A stretch of DNA of 42,777 nucleotides from Bacteroidota bacterium. GTDB taxonomy: Bacteria; Bacteroidota; Bacteroidia; Chitinophagales; Chitinophagaceae. The position numbers and the translations under genes were made by a program. This document shows positions 1 to 9,366 of the stretch, one piece after another. Where the stretch lies: contig JAFEAJ010000039.1 of the NCBI GenBank assembly GCA_018266455.1, positions 1 to 42,777 of the forward strand, in the 5' to 3' direction. Position 1 is the stretch's first letter. Each line of letters starts with the position of its first letter. Under the pieces are notes generated by a model. The model worked only from the letters and a program-made list of their open reading frames with translations, was not told where the DNA came from and searched no databases.

Positions 1-1
1 T

Positions 2-1339
2 TATGATGGTTACCTGTTTTTGAGCGGGACATTCAGGAATGACTGGAGCTCTACATTAAGCCCGCAAAACAAATCTTATTTCTATCCTTCTGTAAGCCTT
101 TCTTACGTATTTACAGACATGATCAACCAAAATGGCGGCAACCTTCCAGCATGGTTAAGCTACGGGAAAATAAGAGCATCGTATGCATCAGCCGGTAGCG
201 ACCTGGACCCTTATCAACTTTATAATACATATTATATCGGCACAGACCCGAACGGGAACACTACAGCAGGAAGAAATTCTGTATTATACAATGACAGCGT
301 GAAGAGCCAGTTGATCAAATCGTATGAAGCGGGTGTTGAATTGCGGTTCCTGCAGAACCGGATTGGATTAGATGTGTCTTTTTATAAGTCAAATGCAATC
401 CGCCAATTGATCAATCTCCCGATGGATCCGTTAAGCGGGTATAGCTTCATGAAAATTAATGCAGGCAATGTGCAGAATACAGGGATAGAAGTGACAGCGG
501 ATGCCCGCATTTTGCAGAACCCTAAATCATTGAACTGGACGCTCGGTGTAAACTTTTCTCATAACAAAAACACCGTTCCTTATATTTATCCCGGTGTAAA
601 TAAATACCAGTTAGGAGGTTTCGACAACATTCAAATATTGGCTGTTGCAGGGCAACCTTATGGCGAAATCTATGGCAATAAACTTTTGAGGGTCACCGAC
701 AGTCACGATCCTAATTATGGACAACTCATCCTGACCACCAATGGCCTTCCACAGGCAACTGCTGATATTACAAGGTTAGGCAACCAGCAGGCAAGCGCAT
801 TGTTAGGGTTTACCAATTCATTCTCATATAAAGGGTTTGGCCTTTCGGTATTGTTAGATGCAAGGATCGGGGGCAAAATATTCTCTCAAACGTTAGACAA
901 TATGGAACGCAGCGGTACGGCTGCAATAACAGTAAGTGGCGGTTCCAGAGATTCTATGGTCGTAAAAGGAGTAGTGCAGGACCCAAATACAAACCAGTAT
1001 GTGGCAAATACCAATAAAATTTCCACGCAGCAATATTGGGGAGCAGTTGCCGGCACAGGGAATACAGGCATTACTGAAACCAATCTTTATGATGCGACAA
1101 GTATAAGGATAAGGAACATTCAGGTAAGCTACAATTTCCCAAAGAACATGCTGAACGGAACTTTTATCCAGAAAGCGGTCTTGTCAGTGTCTTGTAACAA
1201 TGCATGGTTGATCAGCAGCCACATGCACGGGCTGGATCCTGAATCGGTGTATGCTACTGGCACACCTGCGGTTGGTTTTGAAAACGGAAGCGCTCCAACT
1301 ACCCGCACTTTTTATATCAACCTTTCTTTAGGGTTCTAA
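2..1339 (+). CDS. SusC/RagA-family TonB-dependent outer-membrane transporter, C-terminal part
   Basis: This is the 3' end of a SusC-type gene whose start lies before the window; the frame is open from base 2, and the first apparent start (TTG at 20) is only a codon inside the gene. About 445 codons are present, roughly the last 40 percent of a usual 1000-residue SusC. What is seen is the C-terminal beta-barrel: alternating hydrophobic and polar strands rich in Tyr, Asn and Gly, the LSGTFRND segment near the start of the piece (SusC proteins carry a similar R-x-D stretch), and a final strand ending in LSLGF with terminal Phe, the usual signal for insertion by the BAM complex. SusC forms the outer-membrane pore that takes up oligosaccharides or peptides with its lipoprotein lid, here the SusD-like gene 25 bp downstream. 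The substrate cannot be told because the N-terminal part is missing. Confidence 0.93.
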   Translation, partial: YDGYLFLSGTFRNDWSSTLSPQNKSYFYPSVSLSYVFTDMINQNGGNLPAWLSYGKIRASYASAGSDLDPYQLYNTYYIGTDPNGNTTAGRNSVLYNDSVKSQLIKSYEAGVELRFLQNRIGLDVSFYKSNAIRQLINLPMDPLSGYSFMKINAGNVQNTGIEVTADARILQNPKSLNWTLGVNFSHNKNTVPYIYPGVNKYQLGGFDNIQILAVAGQPYGEIYGNKLLRVTDSHDPNYGQLILTTNGLPQATADITRLGNQQASALLGFTNSFSYKGFGLSVLLDARIGGKIFSQTLDNMERSGTAAITVSGGSRDSMVVKGVVQDPNTNQYVANTNKISTQQYWGAVAGTGNTGITETNLYDATSIRIRNIQVSYNFPKNMLNGTFIQKAVLSVSCNNAWLISSHMHGLDPESVYATGTPAVGFENGSAPTTRTFYINLSLGF

Positions 1340-1364
1340 TCATTCACAAAATAATTTCAAAGCA

Positions 1365-3329
1365 ATGAAGCATATAATTAAAAAATCAATCTTGTACATA
1401 GCGCCCCTTCTGCTATTTTCTGCCTGTAAAAAAATTACAGACATCAATACAGACCCAACTGCCGCAAGTACAAGCCAGGTGCAGGTAGAATATTTTATCG
1501 ACAATTCCATTATCCATGCACAAATGAACCCGGGAGTATCTGAAAGGGCATTTATACTCTATTGGACTGCTGCGGGCCACCAGATCAGCGATGCTGATGG
1601 CGCAACTTTTTCCTGGGGCGCTTATAACGATGAATGGATAAGTGAATATTACAGCAATCAATCCGGGGCATTAAACACCATTAACAGTGCTATTGATGTG
1701 GCCAGTCAACAAATAACTGCCGGAACACAAAAAACTTATACCAATAACCTGATGCAGGTCGCACGTATATGGCGGGCCTACCTGATAAGCGAGATGAGCG
1801 ATAACTTTGGCCCGATGCCAACCCTTGCTTTCCAGGGCAAAAACCCAAATTTCAATGACGTAAAATCTGTATACTATTATTTGCTTGATGAATTATCAGA
1901 TGCTACCTCGAAACTAGACCTTACCATTGCTACTGTGCCATCTGTTGTTGCATCAGAAGACCCTGCTTATGGGTTTAATTTTTCAAACTGGCAGGCCTAT
2001 GGCAACTCGCTGAGGTTAAGATTAGCGATGCGCTTATCGGAAGTTGATCCTTCAAAAGCACAGTCAGAATTTGAAGCAGCAGCAGCAAGCGGCAATTTGC
2101 TGACCGACAAATCTCAAATATTCCAGATACAGGAAAAACCAGGCTGGGATGACCTGTCGGGTATGTATTCCCGTTGCTGGTACCAGTTGCCTGAAGCTGT
2201 TACGTTTAATAACCTTGTCGTGAACCTGGGTGGCATTACCTCACAAACGCAGGTCCCTACAATAATAAGCGACCCTGCTTCGCAATCTGCAGCAATTGCC
2301 AACATTAAGCCGGCCAACTATGCAGGCCAATATTATCCGGTGCAAATGACTACTATGACAAACAATCCTTATTCCGCTTATTGGTTAGATGGATTGCCAG
2401 CAACCATAGATCCGCGAGCTTACCAGATTTTTTATATGCCTGGCAACAGCTCGGATCCCTCATATCCAAACGGCACCTGCGGCGCAGTTGGCAGCAATAC
2501 AGTAGGTTTTGTAAAAGATATAAACGGCAATCAGATCAAAACAATTGATGCTAAGTACACCTGGAACGCTACTCCCGATGGCAATTGGGGAACTAAGGGC
2601 GGTGTAACTGATAACCTTTTTCAGGCCATTAATATTGGTGCAACTACCAGCATGGTGCCTTCGCTGAAAAATCAGTTCAGGACACAAACGGCAAAAAGGG
2701 TGTTCTTTGCGGCATGGGAAACTTATTTCCTTCTTGCCGAAGGCGCTGTGAAGGGATGGGCTACCCCTGTGGGTGCTCAAACAGCATACGAAACAGGAAT
2801 TGGGAAAAGTTTTGAATACTGGGGCATCTCTCAGTACCTGCCTGCTTACCTGGCATCTACTGATTACAACAGGGCAGGCACTTCTGTTAGCTGGAACAGC
2901 ACAACCGAACCTGCAAACACTTACACGATGAATTATGTGGATGGGATTACAGGCGCCCCGGGAACCGCCACCATTAACTATCCGGTTAATACCCTGTACC
3001 AGAATGGATCAGTGAGGAACGATTACCTGACAAAGATCATAACACAAAAGTTCATAGCACAAACCCCATGGCTGCCATTGGAAACATGGAACGACCACAG
3101 GAGGCTTGGCTTGCCTTTCTTTGAAAATGTGGTATTGGAAGGGCCGATACAGACACTTCCTGCACTCACTTCGTCAAATTATATGACCAGCAACGTGCAG
3201 TTCTTCCCTCAAAGAATGAAGTATCCTTCCGGTCTTCAAAACAGCAACGTAAACGGCTATAACCAGGCTGTGCAATATCTTGGCGGTGCTGATGCTGTGA
3301 TGACACCTTTGTGGTGGGCTCAACATTAG
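1365..3329 (+). CDS. SusD/RagB-like outer-membrane lipoprotein (SusD_2 type)
   Basis: This is a surface glycan- or nutrient-binding lipoprotein that forms the lid on the preceding SusC pore. The N-terminus has a lipoprotein signal: lysines, a hydrophobic core, then LFSAC with the lipidated Cys at residue 21, followed by KKITDINTDPTAAS, a typical beginning for the SusD-like_2 branch (L..C...DiNtdP). The C-terminus has family-typical features: a W-N-D-H-R-R segment near residue 577, RMKYPSG near 613, and a final G-G-A-D...LWW. At 654 residues it is longer than the usual 480-550, with Asn/Thr/Gly-rich insertions in the second half. The start follows the SusC stop by 25 bp, so the two are one operon. 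The binding specificity cannot be read. The family assignment is secure and the substrate unknown. Confidence 0.93.
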   Translation: MKHIIKKSILYIAPLLLFSACKKITDINTDPTAASTSQVQVEYFIDNSIIHAQMNPGVSERAFILYWTAAGHQISDADGATFSWGAYNDEWISEYYSNQSGALNTINSAIDVASQQITAGTQKTYTNNLMQVARIWRAYLISEMSDNFGPMPTLAFQGKNPNFNDVKSVYYYLLDELSDATSKLDLTIATVPSVVASEDPAYGFNFSNWQAYGNSLRLRLAMRLSEVDPSKAQSEFEAAAASGNLLTDKSQIFQIQEKPGWDDLSGMYSRCWYQLPEAVTFNNLVVNLGGITSQTQVPTIISDPASQSAAIANIKPANYAGQYYPVQMTTMTNNPYSAYWLDGLPATIDPRAYQIFYMPGNSSDPSYPNGTCGAVGSNTVGFVKDINGNQIKTIDAKYTWNATPDGNWGTKGGVTDNLFQAINIGATTSMVPSLKNQFRTQTAKRVFFAAWETYFLLAEGAVKGWATPVGAQTAYETGIGKSFEYWGISQYLPAYLASTDYNRAGTSVSWNSTTEPANTYTMNYVDGITGAPGTATINYPVNTLYQNGSVRNDYLTKIITQKFIAQTPWLPLETWNDHRRLGLPFFENVVLEGPIQTLPALTSSNYMTSNVQFFPQRMKYPSGLQNSNVNGYNQAVQYLGGADAVMTPLWWAQH

Positions 3330-3350
3330 TCCAACCGTTTTTCCTTCAGG

Positions 3351-3389
3351 CAACGCCCGCAAAGTAATATCAGTTACCTGCGGGCGTTG
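3351..3389 (+). terminator. Hairpin after the SusC/SusD operon, likely terminator
   Basis: An 11-bp perfect stem (CAACGCCCGCA at 3351-3361 with its complement at 3379-3389) encloses a 17-nt loop, 22 bp after the SusD stop. It is GC-rich in an AT-rich gap. There is no clear T-run after it, so it may end transcription inefficiently or act as a 3' stabiliser. Confidence 0.5.
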
Positions 3390-4059
3390 TGGCGAAGGAG
3401 AACACAAAGGAGTATTTAGATATGGTATTTTCGACAACTGCCGTTTTTTTCTGAACCCGATTGCCTGAGCAAAGACCATTGGAGATTGTTGAGGTTGCCA
3501 AGTGGTTTGTATTGACTATTTATTTATAATATTTCCCGTTAATGCAACTTCTTTGCCATCGATTTCTATGACAAAAACCAATCGATTTTAAGCGACTCTT
3601 TTCACCATTCTTGCTGTTTGTTCACAATGGCTGCCACTCTTGCCGACAATTTATTTTTTCTCCATTCAACACGCTCATCTTGTTTTCTTCTCGGCATTTT
3701 TTTTCTAATACATTTTTAAGATGGCATACGGGTTTACCGCGCTTACTGACGCCATATGCAAACTACATATCAATACCTGTGAAAATGTTGCAGGGAAATA
3801 GGCAAAGCCATGCATCCAGTGAGTTTGATGAGTAGAGGAAATATGAAAACAACTTTGTAACCTGGACAATGATGTTCAGGAGCAACACAATGAGGCATCA
3901 GAGTATCAAGGCGCCATTAAGAAAATTGAGGTACTAATGAAAAGAATATTATGACAGGAATGCGAGAATAATCAGGAGAGATTCTCTGGGCAAGAATGGT
4001 GTTGGCCTTTGGTAATTTTCTTCAATTCCATTCAATAATTAATTTTACTTTTACGATAC
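3390..4059. other. Gene-free gap of about 670 bp with a possible coding relic
   Basis: No intact gene is supported here. The longest open frame (3611-3835, plus) has no recognisable domain and a low-complexity Phe/Ser/Leu composition like translated non-coding AT-rich DNA. A short stretch at 3859-3951 reads in one frame as an amphipathic, Glu/Lys-rich helix-like peptide (EASEYQGAIKKIEVLMKRIL) and is then stopped; it looks like a leftover of a real gene, possibly an antitoxin-like N-terminus, but this is only an impression. Confidence 0.4.
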
Positions 4060-5844
4060 ATGTATAAAAAGCTGATAAAGCTAATTGATTCAATAAACCA
4101 GTGGCTTAAGCATAGAATTTCTAATTCAAATTTTTTGATTTTATGCGCTTCGGCAGTAGGTATTCTGGGCGGAACAGCTTCTTCGCTATTAAAAGAATTG
4201 ACCCATCAAGTTGCCAGTTTCCTTCAAAATGATTTTCATTGGAAATACAAGTACTATATGTACTTCTTCTTTCCGCTTATTGGCATATATCTGACAGTCA
4301 TCTATATACGGATCTTTATACGAAAAAGCAAATTCCAGCATGGCATAGCTTCTATTATTTATAACATTTCTCACAACAACAGCAAGCTCGATTTTCATAA
4401 TATTTACAGTCAGGTCATCACCAGTGCCTTAACAGTTGGGCTTGGCGGATCTGCAGGACTTGAAGCACCGGCTGTAGCAAGTGGTTCTGCAATTGGCTCC
4501 AACATCGGACGTTTTTTTGGTTTGAATTACCGAAATACGACACTCCTGTTGGCCTGCGGTGGCGCTGCAGGTATTTCAGGGGCATTTAACAGCCCTGTGG
4601 CAGGAATGATCTTTGCTATTGAAGTTCTTATGCCTGAATTTTCTATTCCTTCAGTGATCCCTTTGTTGATATCTTCAGCATTTGCTTCTGTTATCTCGCG
4701 CCTGATTTATAAAGAACCGCTTTTTGTGTTTGTGCCAAGTAATAGCTGGTCTAATAGTGCAGTTTGGTATTATATCGTTTTAGGGATAGTCATCGGAATT
4801 TATTCTGTTTATTTCAGCCAGCTAAACCGTTATCTTTTTAATTGGTTCGGGAAAATAAAAAATAAGTATAAAAAAGCATGGATTGGCGGAATAGCTTTAG
4901 GAATACTGATTGCATTACTTCCTGCTTTATACGGAGAAGGCTACATAACCATTCAAAACTTATTGAACGGCAATTACCAATCACTGGTGGCGAACAGCTT
5001 TTTTTCTGATTATAAAGAAGTCAGTTGGACAATCATATTAGTTGCAGCTTTTTCGTTTATTGGGAAAACATTCGCAAGCATAATCACTATGGGCAGTGGC
5101 GGAAACGGAGGAATGTTTGGCCCGAGCGTGGTTGTTGGCGGCTTAATGGGGTTCGTGTTTTCTTTTGGTTTGAATCAAACAGGCATAGTGCACCTGAACG
5201 TAACCAATTTCATTATTGCTGGTATGGCAGCTTCTGTCAGTGGTGTAATGCATGCTCCATTAACAGGTGTTTTCCTTGCAGCCGAAATCACCGGCGGTTA
5301 TGCACTGATGGTCCCGTTAATGATTGTTTCAGCGTTGTCCTATTTTATTAATAAAACCAGTTTAAAATTTTCTATTTATACCATCGTTCTGGCTGACCGG
5401 GAAAATTTGATGTCCCAACAAAATAAAGACCATAAAGTTTTAAAAAAAATAAAACTGAAATACCTGCTTGAAAAGGATTTCGTTACTCTTCATCCTGATG
5501 ATACGCCAAAGAAAAGAAGCGCAGATATTATCCATACTGACAGAAATATCTTTCCAGTTGTGGATAATGAAGGCTGCTTGATGGGTGTTTTATTCAGTGA
5601 TCAACTACTTGAACTGATGCTGAGCAACAAATCTGTAGATCAAAACCAGCTTATCAAGGATATTGCCCAGCCACCCAACAAAACCATTCTTATCAGTACC
5701 CCCATGAATGAAGTAATGCAGATTATGGACAGTATGGATACAAGGATATTGCCAGTTACGGACGAACAGAATAGATACCTAGGCTTCGTCACAAAAAACG
5801 GGATTTTTAACAAATACAGGCATATATTGGCAAGACAGGGATAA
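4060..5844 (+). CDS. ClC-family chloride channel/transporter with two C-terminal CBS domains
   Basis: This is a polytopic inner-membrane protein of the ClC voltage-gated chloride channel family (594 residues). The membrane core covers about residues 20-435. Family signatures are present: GSAGLEAP at 130-137, where Glu135 matches the gating glutamate of the G-x-E-x-P motif; GISGAFNSPVAGMIFAIE at 171-188; and GGMFGPS at 350-356 (the GxFxP chloride-binding loop). The GSGIP-type motif near 94-97 is degenerate (HGIA). Two CBS domains follow at roughly 465-525 and 533-590 and probably sense nucleotides. At the position after the conserved IE (188), where ClC exchangers such as the E. coli protein have a second Glu for proton passage, this protein has Val189, as chloride channels do. 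That points to channel-like or uncoupled anion flow, which is inference. The gene stands alone. The ATG at 4060 sits just before the first membrane segment. Confidence 0.92.
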   Translation: MYKKLIKLIDSINQWLKHRISNSNFLILCASAVGILGGTASSLLKELTHQVASFLQNDFHWKYKYYMYFFFPLIGIYLTVIYIRIFIRKSKFQHGIASIIYNISHNNSKLDFHNIYSQVITSALTVGLGGSAGLEAPAVASGSAIGSNIGRFFGLNYRNTTLLLACGGAAGISGAFNSPVAGMIFAIEVLMPEFSIPSVIPLLISSAFASVISRLIYKEPLFVFVPSNSWSNSAVWYYIVLGIVIGIYSVYFSQLNRYLFNWFGKIKNKYKKAWIGGIALGILIALLPALYGEGYITIQNLLNGNYQSLVANSFFSDYKEVSWTIILVAAFSFIGKTFASIITMGSGGNGGMFGPSVVVGGLMGFVFSFGLNQTGIVHLNVTNFIIAGMAASVSGVMHAPLTGVFLAAEITGGYALMVPLMIVSALSYFINKTSLKFSIYTIVLADRENLMSQQNKDHKVLKKIKLKYLLEKDFVTLHPDDTPKKRSADIIHTDRNIFPVVDNEGCLMGVLFSDQLLELMLSNKSVDQNQLIKDIAQPPNKTILISTPMNEVMQIMDSMDTRILPVTDEQNRYLGFVTKNGIFNKYRHILARQG

Positions 5845-6130
5845 TCATCTTTAATTCGTTTAGCAATAAGCTGAGACGGATTTTTGTTTCCGGGAAACTC
5901 CTCCTCCTGTACTGATATATGTTGAAATCGGGGAGGGTGTGGCAGTGCAAATCTGTTTCTTAACGCAGCGCAACATCCGCGGAGCCCGCACATAAGGCTC
6001 TGTGCGAGGCGTTGCAAGGAATGATGTGGGGGAACTTTTATTTTAATTGTTGGGGTGCTTGTTCACATTATCAACCACGCAATACCAAGAGCCAAGAGTT
6101 ATTTTCAAAATTTTTTCCAAAATGTGCCTG

Positions 6131-6163
6131 AAAAATCAAAAAAGCCCTGACTGATCAAGGCTT
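6131..6163 (-). terminator. Intrinsic terminator of tRNA-Pro(CGG)
   Basis: On the minus strand a 9-bp stem (arms 6155-6163 and 6142-6150, one G-T pair) with a 4-nt loop is followed by T6, GA, T5. It begins 5 bp after the tRNA 3' end, a classical Rho-independent terminator. Confidence 0.85.
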
Positions 6164-6167
6164 GTTG

Positions 6168-6241
6168 TCGGGATGACTGGATTCGAACCAGCGGCCCCCA
6201 CGTCCCGAACGTGATGCGCTACCGGGCTGCGCTACATCCCG
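6168..6241 (-). tRNA. tRNA-Pro (anticodon CGG)
   Basis: This is a 74-nt cloverleaf read on the minus strand: acceptor CGGGATG/CATCCCG with discriminator A, D-arm containing GCGCAGCCCGGTAGCGC, anticodon loop TTCGGGA (anticodon CGG, bases 6205-6207), variable region, and a T-arm with GTTCGAATC. CCA is not encoded. It decodes CCG. A strong terminator follows directly. A second proline tRNA (TGG) lies at 27.2 kb. Confidence 0.96.
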
Positions 6242-6616
6242 AAAAATTGCTATTTGCAAATTTGGACAACAAAAATAAAGAGAACATTTCTATAAAAAAA
6301 TAAAACTGCTTTATTGCTTGCCTTGTTATTGGTCATTAAAAAGCATACTTCACTTTTACTAAATATTCTGGTTGCCCGGCAACAGATTGACAGCATACGT
6401 TACTATTTTTGCAATATCACGATAATTTTGAGCTTTAAAGATAAATGTACAGCATACTGATCCTGGTTAGCTCGTGCGCCATTTTAGTCTTGTATAATCA
6501 GTGTACTTGTTGAGCAATCAAGACGGCACACATTCATTCTTCAGCCTTGCAATTGGCGACAACAGGATTATAGTTGATAAGAAGAAATAAAAAATGAGAT
6601 ACTAAAACATATTTTT
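6242..6616. other. Gene-free gap of 375 bp
   Basis: This AT-rich stretch lies between the tRNA (which starts leftward) and the GH20 fusion gene (which starts rightward). It should hold both promoters, but I see no convincing TTTG/TAnnTTTG pair. No open frame with coding character and no repeat were found. Confidence 0.5.
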
Positions 6617-9235
6617 ATGGACTTCGGTTTTTTTATAAGCAATGCTAAAAAATTAAAAGGTTTTGCATTTGCGGCAACGTTGGTTTTCATAACATTTATC
6701 ACTCCATGTTTCTCGCAGGCCCGTTTGCCCTTGCTGCCTGATAGCTTGTTTCCTGCTTATTATCATCAGCGGGCGACGCATTTCAAAACCTTGCCTTATA
6801 CCCAAGGCGATATTATTTTTATCGGCAACAGCATCACTGATGGGGGAGAGTGGAGCGAATTGTTTAATGATATCCATGTCAAAAACAGGGGAATCAGTGG
6901 CGACATCACTGCAGGTGTGCTTCACCGGTTGGATGAAGTGGTGAACAGAAAGCCGGCCAAAATATTTTTGTTAATAGGCACAAACGACCTGGCGAGAAAG
7001 ATAACCGTTGATAGTGTCGTAAAAAATATTTTATTGATCGCTGACTATGTAAAACAGGAAAGCCCGGCAACAAAACTGTACGTGCAAAGTATCCTGCCGG
7101 TAAATCCCGTTTACGGAAAATTCTCTGACCATACCGGTAACGGAGCTAAAATCCTTCAGGCCAACGAACAATTAAAAGCCAATGCAGGCAAACATCAATA
7201 TACTTTCATTGATCTGTTCAGTTTTTTTTGTGATGAAAATGGAAAAATGAAACCGTCATTAACCAATGATGGCCTGCATTTGCTGGGAGAAGGCTACCTG
7301 TTGTGGAAACATATCATTTATCCATACGTATATGGATTACAGCCAAAGGCCTCTTTATTGCCCAAGCCCCAAAGTATTGCATGGGGCACCGGGTATTTTC
7401 CATTATTTGAGTGCAATGTTATACTTGCTGATAATTCACTGAATCAGGAGGCAAGTTATTTGCAGCATCAATTATCTCGATTTGGCCTTACTGTTAGGTT
7501 GTCTGGTGATGGGGAAGAAACAAAGTATCCCATTGTGCTCAGTTTGGAAAGAGTGGCATCAACACAAAATGAGAATGAGGCATATCATATTCAAGTAACA
7601 GGAACAAAAGTGATGGTGAAGGCAAATACTGCCCATGGTATTTTTAATGCAATGCAAACCCTGTTGCAGCTTGCACGTGATGGCGTGATGCTCGATGCCT
7701 GTGAAATAACCGACTGGCCAGCTTTTTCATGGCGCGGGTACATGGTTGATGTAGGGAGAAATTACGAGCCGATGGATTTGCTGGAACAGCAGATTGACAT
7801 TATGTCAAGATATAAGCTCAACGTTTTTCATTTTCATGCTACAGAAGATATTGCCTGGAGGATTGAGAGCAAACTTTACCCGCAACTTAATGCAGCATCA
7901 AACATGCTCCGCAACCCTGGCGAGTTTTATTCGGAAGAAGACATAAAAGAGTTGATCCGGTATTGTAAAAAAAGGCACATCACCTTTGTTCCGGAAATTG
8001 ACATGCCCGGGCATAGCGCCGCGTTTAGGCGTGCCATGAAAACTGATATGCAGACGGACAGCGGCATGGCCATCGTAAAAAATATCCTGAAAGAATTTTG
8101 CACAACTTATGATGTGCCTTACCTGCATATTGGCGCTGACGAAGTGAAGATCAGCAATAAAAATTTTCTTCCGGAAATCATCAGCTATGTGGAAAGCCTT
8201 GGCAAAAAGGTGATCGGATGGGAACCTGGCGGAAATTTCACCAATAGCGTAATACGTGAATTGTGGATGGATGACAACGGCAAATCATCTTCGTCATCTG
8301 ACCTGAGGTTTATTGATTCCCGGCACTTATACCTTAACCACATGGATCCGTTGGAAAGTGTTGCAACGATTTTTTTTCGGCAAATTGGGAACAGGGCAAA
8401 GGAGGATAAAAACATTTTAGGAGGAACGATTTGTTTATGGCCTGATAGGAGAGTTGCGAACGAAGCTGATGTGTTAAAAATGAACGCTGCTTATCCTGCG
8501 ATGCTCGTATTTGCCGAAAGAAGCTGGGATGGCGGCGGATACCCGGGTTGGGTAGCCAATATTGGCAAATCAGGATCGGCAAACGTAGAAGAATTTACCG
8601 AATTTGAAAACCGGCTGATGGATCAGAAGCAGGAAAATTTTAAAAACCTCCCATTCCCTTATGCCAGGCAATCTGGAATGATATGGAAACTTTATGGGCC
8701 TTATGCCAATGGCGGGGTGCTTGCTGAAAAATTTGAACCGGAGCAGAAAGATTTTGATGCATCAAAGATTACTCCTGTAATGGAGGTGGTTGGCGGCACA
8801 ATCGTATTGCGCCACTGGTGGTATCCGTTGATTAAAGATGTTTTCATTGACCCAAAAGAAAACACTACCTGGTATGCATCAACTGAAATATGGAGCGACG
8901 AAGATGCGGTGAAAGATTTTTGGATTGGGTTCAACAATATTTCCCGCTCTCCTGCAACAGACTCACCTCCGGCTGGGGCGTGGGATAATAAGCGAAGCGA
9001 GGTTTGGGTGAATAACAGATTAGTTGAACCTCCACATTGGAAACACGGTGGCCAAAAAGGCAACCCGGAAGTTCCTTTAGTAGATGAAGGTTATGAATAC
9101 CGGCAGCCAACCAAAATCTTTTTGCATAAAGGATGGAACGCGGTTTTGATAAAAGCACCGGTAGGGTCATTCAAAGGCAGCGATTGGCAAAACCCGGTGA
9201 AGTGGATGTTTACTTTTATTGAAGTGCCGGAATGA
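6617..9235 (+). CDS. Exported two-domain enzyme: SGNH/GDSL esterase fused to GH20 beta-N-acetylhexosaminidase
   Basis: The 872-residue product starts with a signal peptide (hydrophobic about residues 15-32, likely cleaved near A35). Residues about 60-240 form an SGNH hydrolase: GNSIT at 70-74 (nucleophile Ser72), Gly94 region NRGISGD, GTND at 121-124 (Asn123), and D218-x-x-H221 as the rest of the triad. From about 245 comes a GH20b-type N-domain, then a GH20 TIM barrel from about 368: FSWRGYMVD (Arg373), FHFHATED near 404, PEIDMPGHS at 459-467, and HIGADEV with the Asp508-Glu509 catalytic pair. In GH20, Glu protonates the glycosidic bond and Asp steadies the substrate N-acetyl group. About 200 further C-terminal residues (beta-rich, Trp-rich) look like an accessory domain. 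Likely job: removing O-acetyl groups and terminal N-acetylhexosamines from a glycan in the periplasm. The exact substrate is unknown. It lies 3 kb from SusC/SusD, separated by unrelated genes. Confidence 0.9.
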   Translation: MDFGFFISNAKKLKGFAFAATLVFITFITPCFSQARLPLLPDSLFPAYYHQRATHFKTLPYTQGDIIFIGNSITDGGEWSELFNDIHVKNRGISGDITAGVLHRLDEVVNRKPAKIFLLIGTNDLARKITVDSVVKNILLIADYVKQESPATKLYVQSILPVNPVYGKFSDHTGNGAKILQANEQLKANAGKHQYTFIDLFSFFCDENGKMKPSLTNDGLHLLGEGYLLWKHIIYPYVYGLQPKASLLPKPQSIAWGTGYFPLFECNVILADNSLNQEASYLQHQLSRFGLTVRLSGDGEETKYPIVLSLERVASTQNENEAYHIQVTGTKVMVKANTAHGIFNAMQTLLQLARDGVMLDACEITDWPAFSWRGYMVDVGRNYEPMDLLEQQIDIMSRYKLNVFHFHATEDIAWRIESKLYPQLNAASNMLRNPGEFYSEEDIKELIRYCKKRHITFVPEIDMPGHSAAFRRAMKTDMQTDSGMAIVKNILKEFCTTYDVPYLHIGADEVKISNKNFLPEIISYVESLGKKVIGWEPGGNFTNSVIRELWMDDNGKSSSSSDLRFIDSRHLYLNHMDPLESVATIFFRQIGNRAKEDKNILGGTICLWPDRRVANEADVLKMNAAYPAMLVFAERSWDGGGYPGWVANIGKSGSANVEEFTEFENRLMDQKQENFKNLPFPYARQSGMIWKLYGPYANGGVLAEKFEPEQKDFDASKITPVMEVVGGTIVLRHWWYPLIKDVFIDPKENTTWYASTEIWSDEDAVKDFWIGFNNISRSPATDSPPAGAWDNKRSEVWVNNRLVEPPHWKHGGQKGNPEVPLVDEGYEYRQPTKIFLHKGWNAVLIKAPVGSFKGSDWQNPVKWMFTFIEVPE

Positions 9236-9366
9236 TTTTTATTTAAGGCAGAAAATGGGTTTAAAGGAGTTGATCAACCAGCTGCATTAAAATTTAAAGC
9301 AACTTTTGCAGGCGCCTATGTAATGAAACCTTTTCCTTTGCTATTTGCGTTACAGGAGCTTAAAAC

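Noticed and set aside
3611..3835. 74-codon plus-strand frame in the gap after SusD
   Set aside because: Phe/Ser/Leu-rich translation without motif, promoter or neighbour logic.
5640..6017. 125-codon minus-strand frame over the ClC 3' end and the gap
   Set aside because: Half of it is antisense to the second CBS domain; no motif in the rest.
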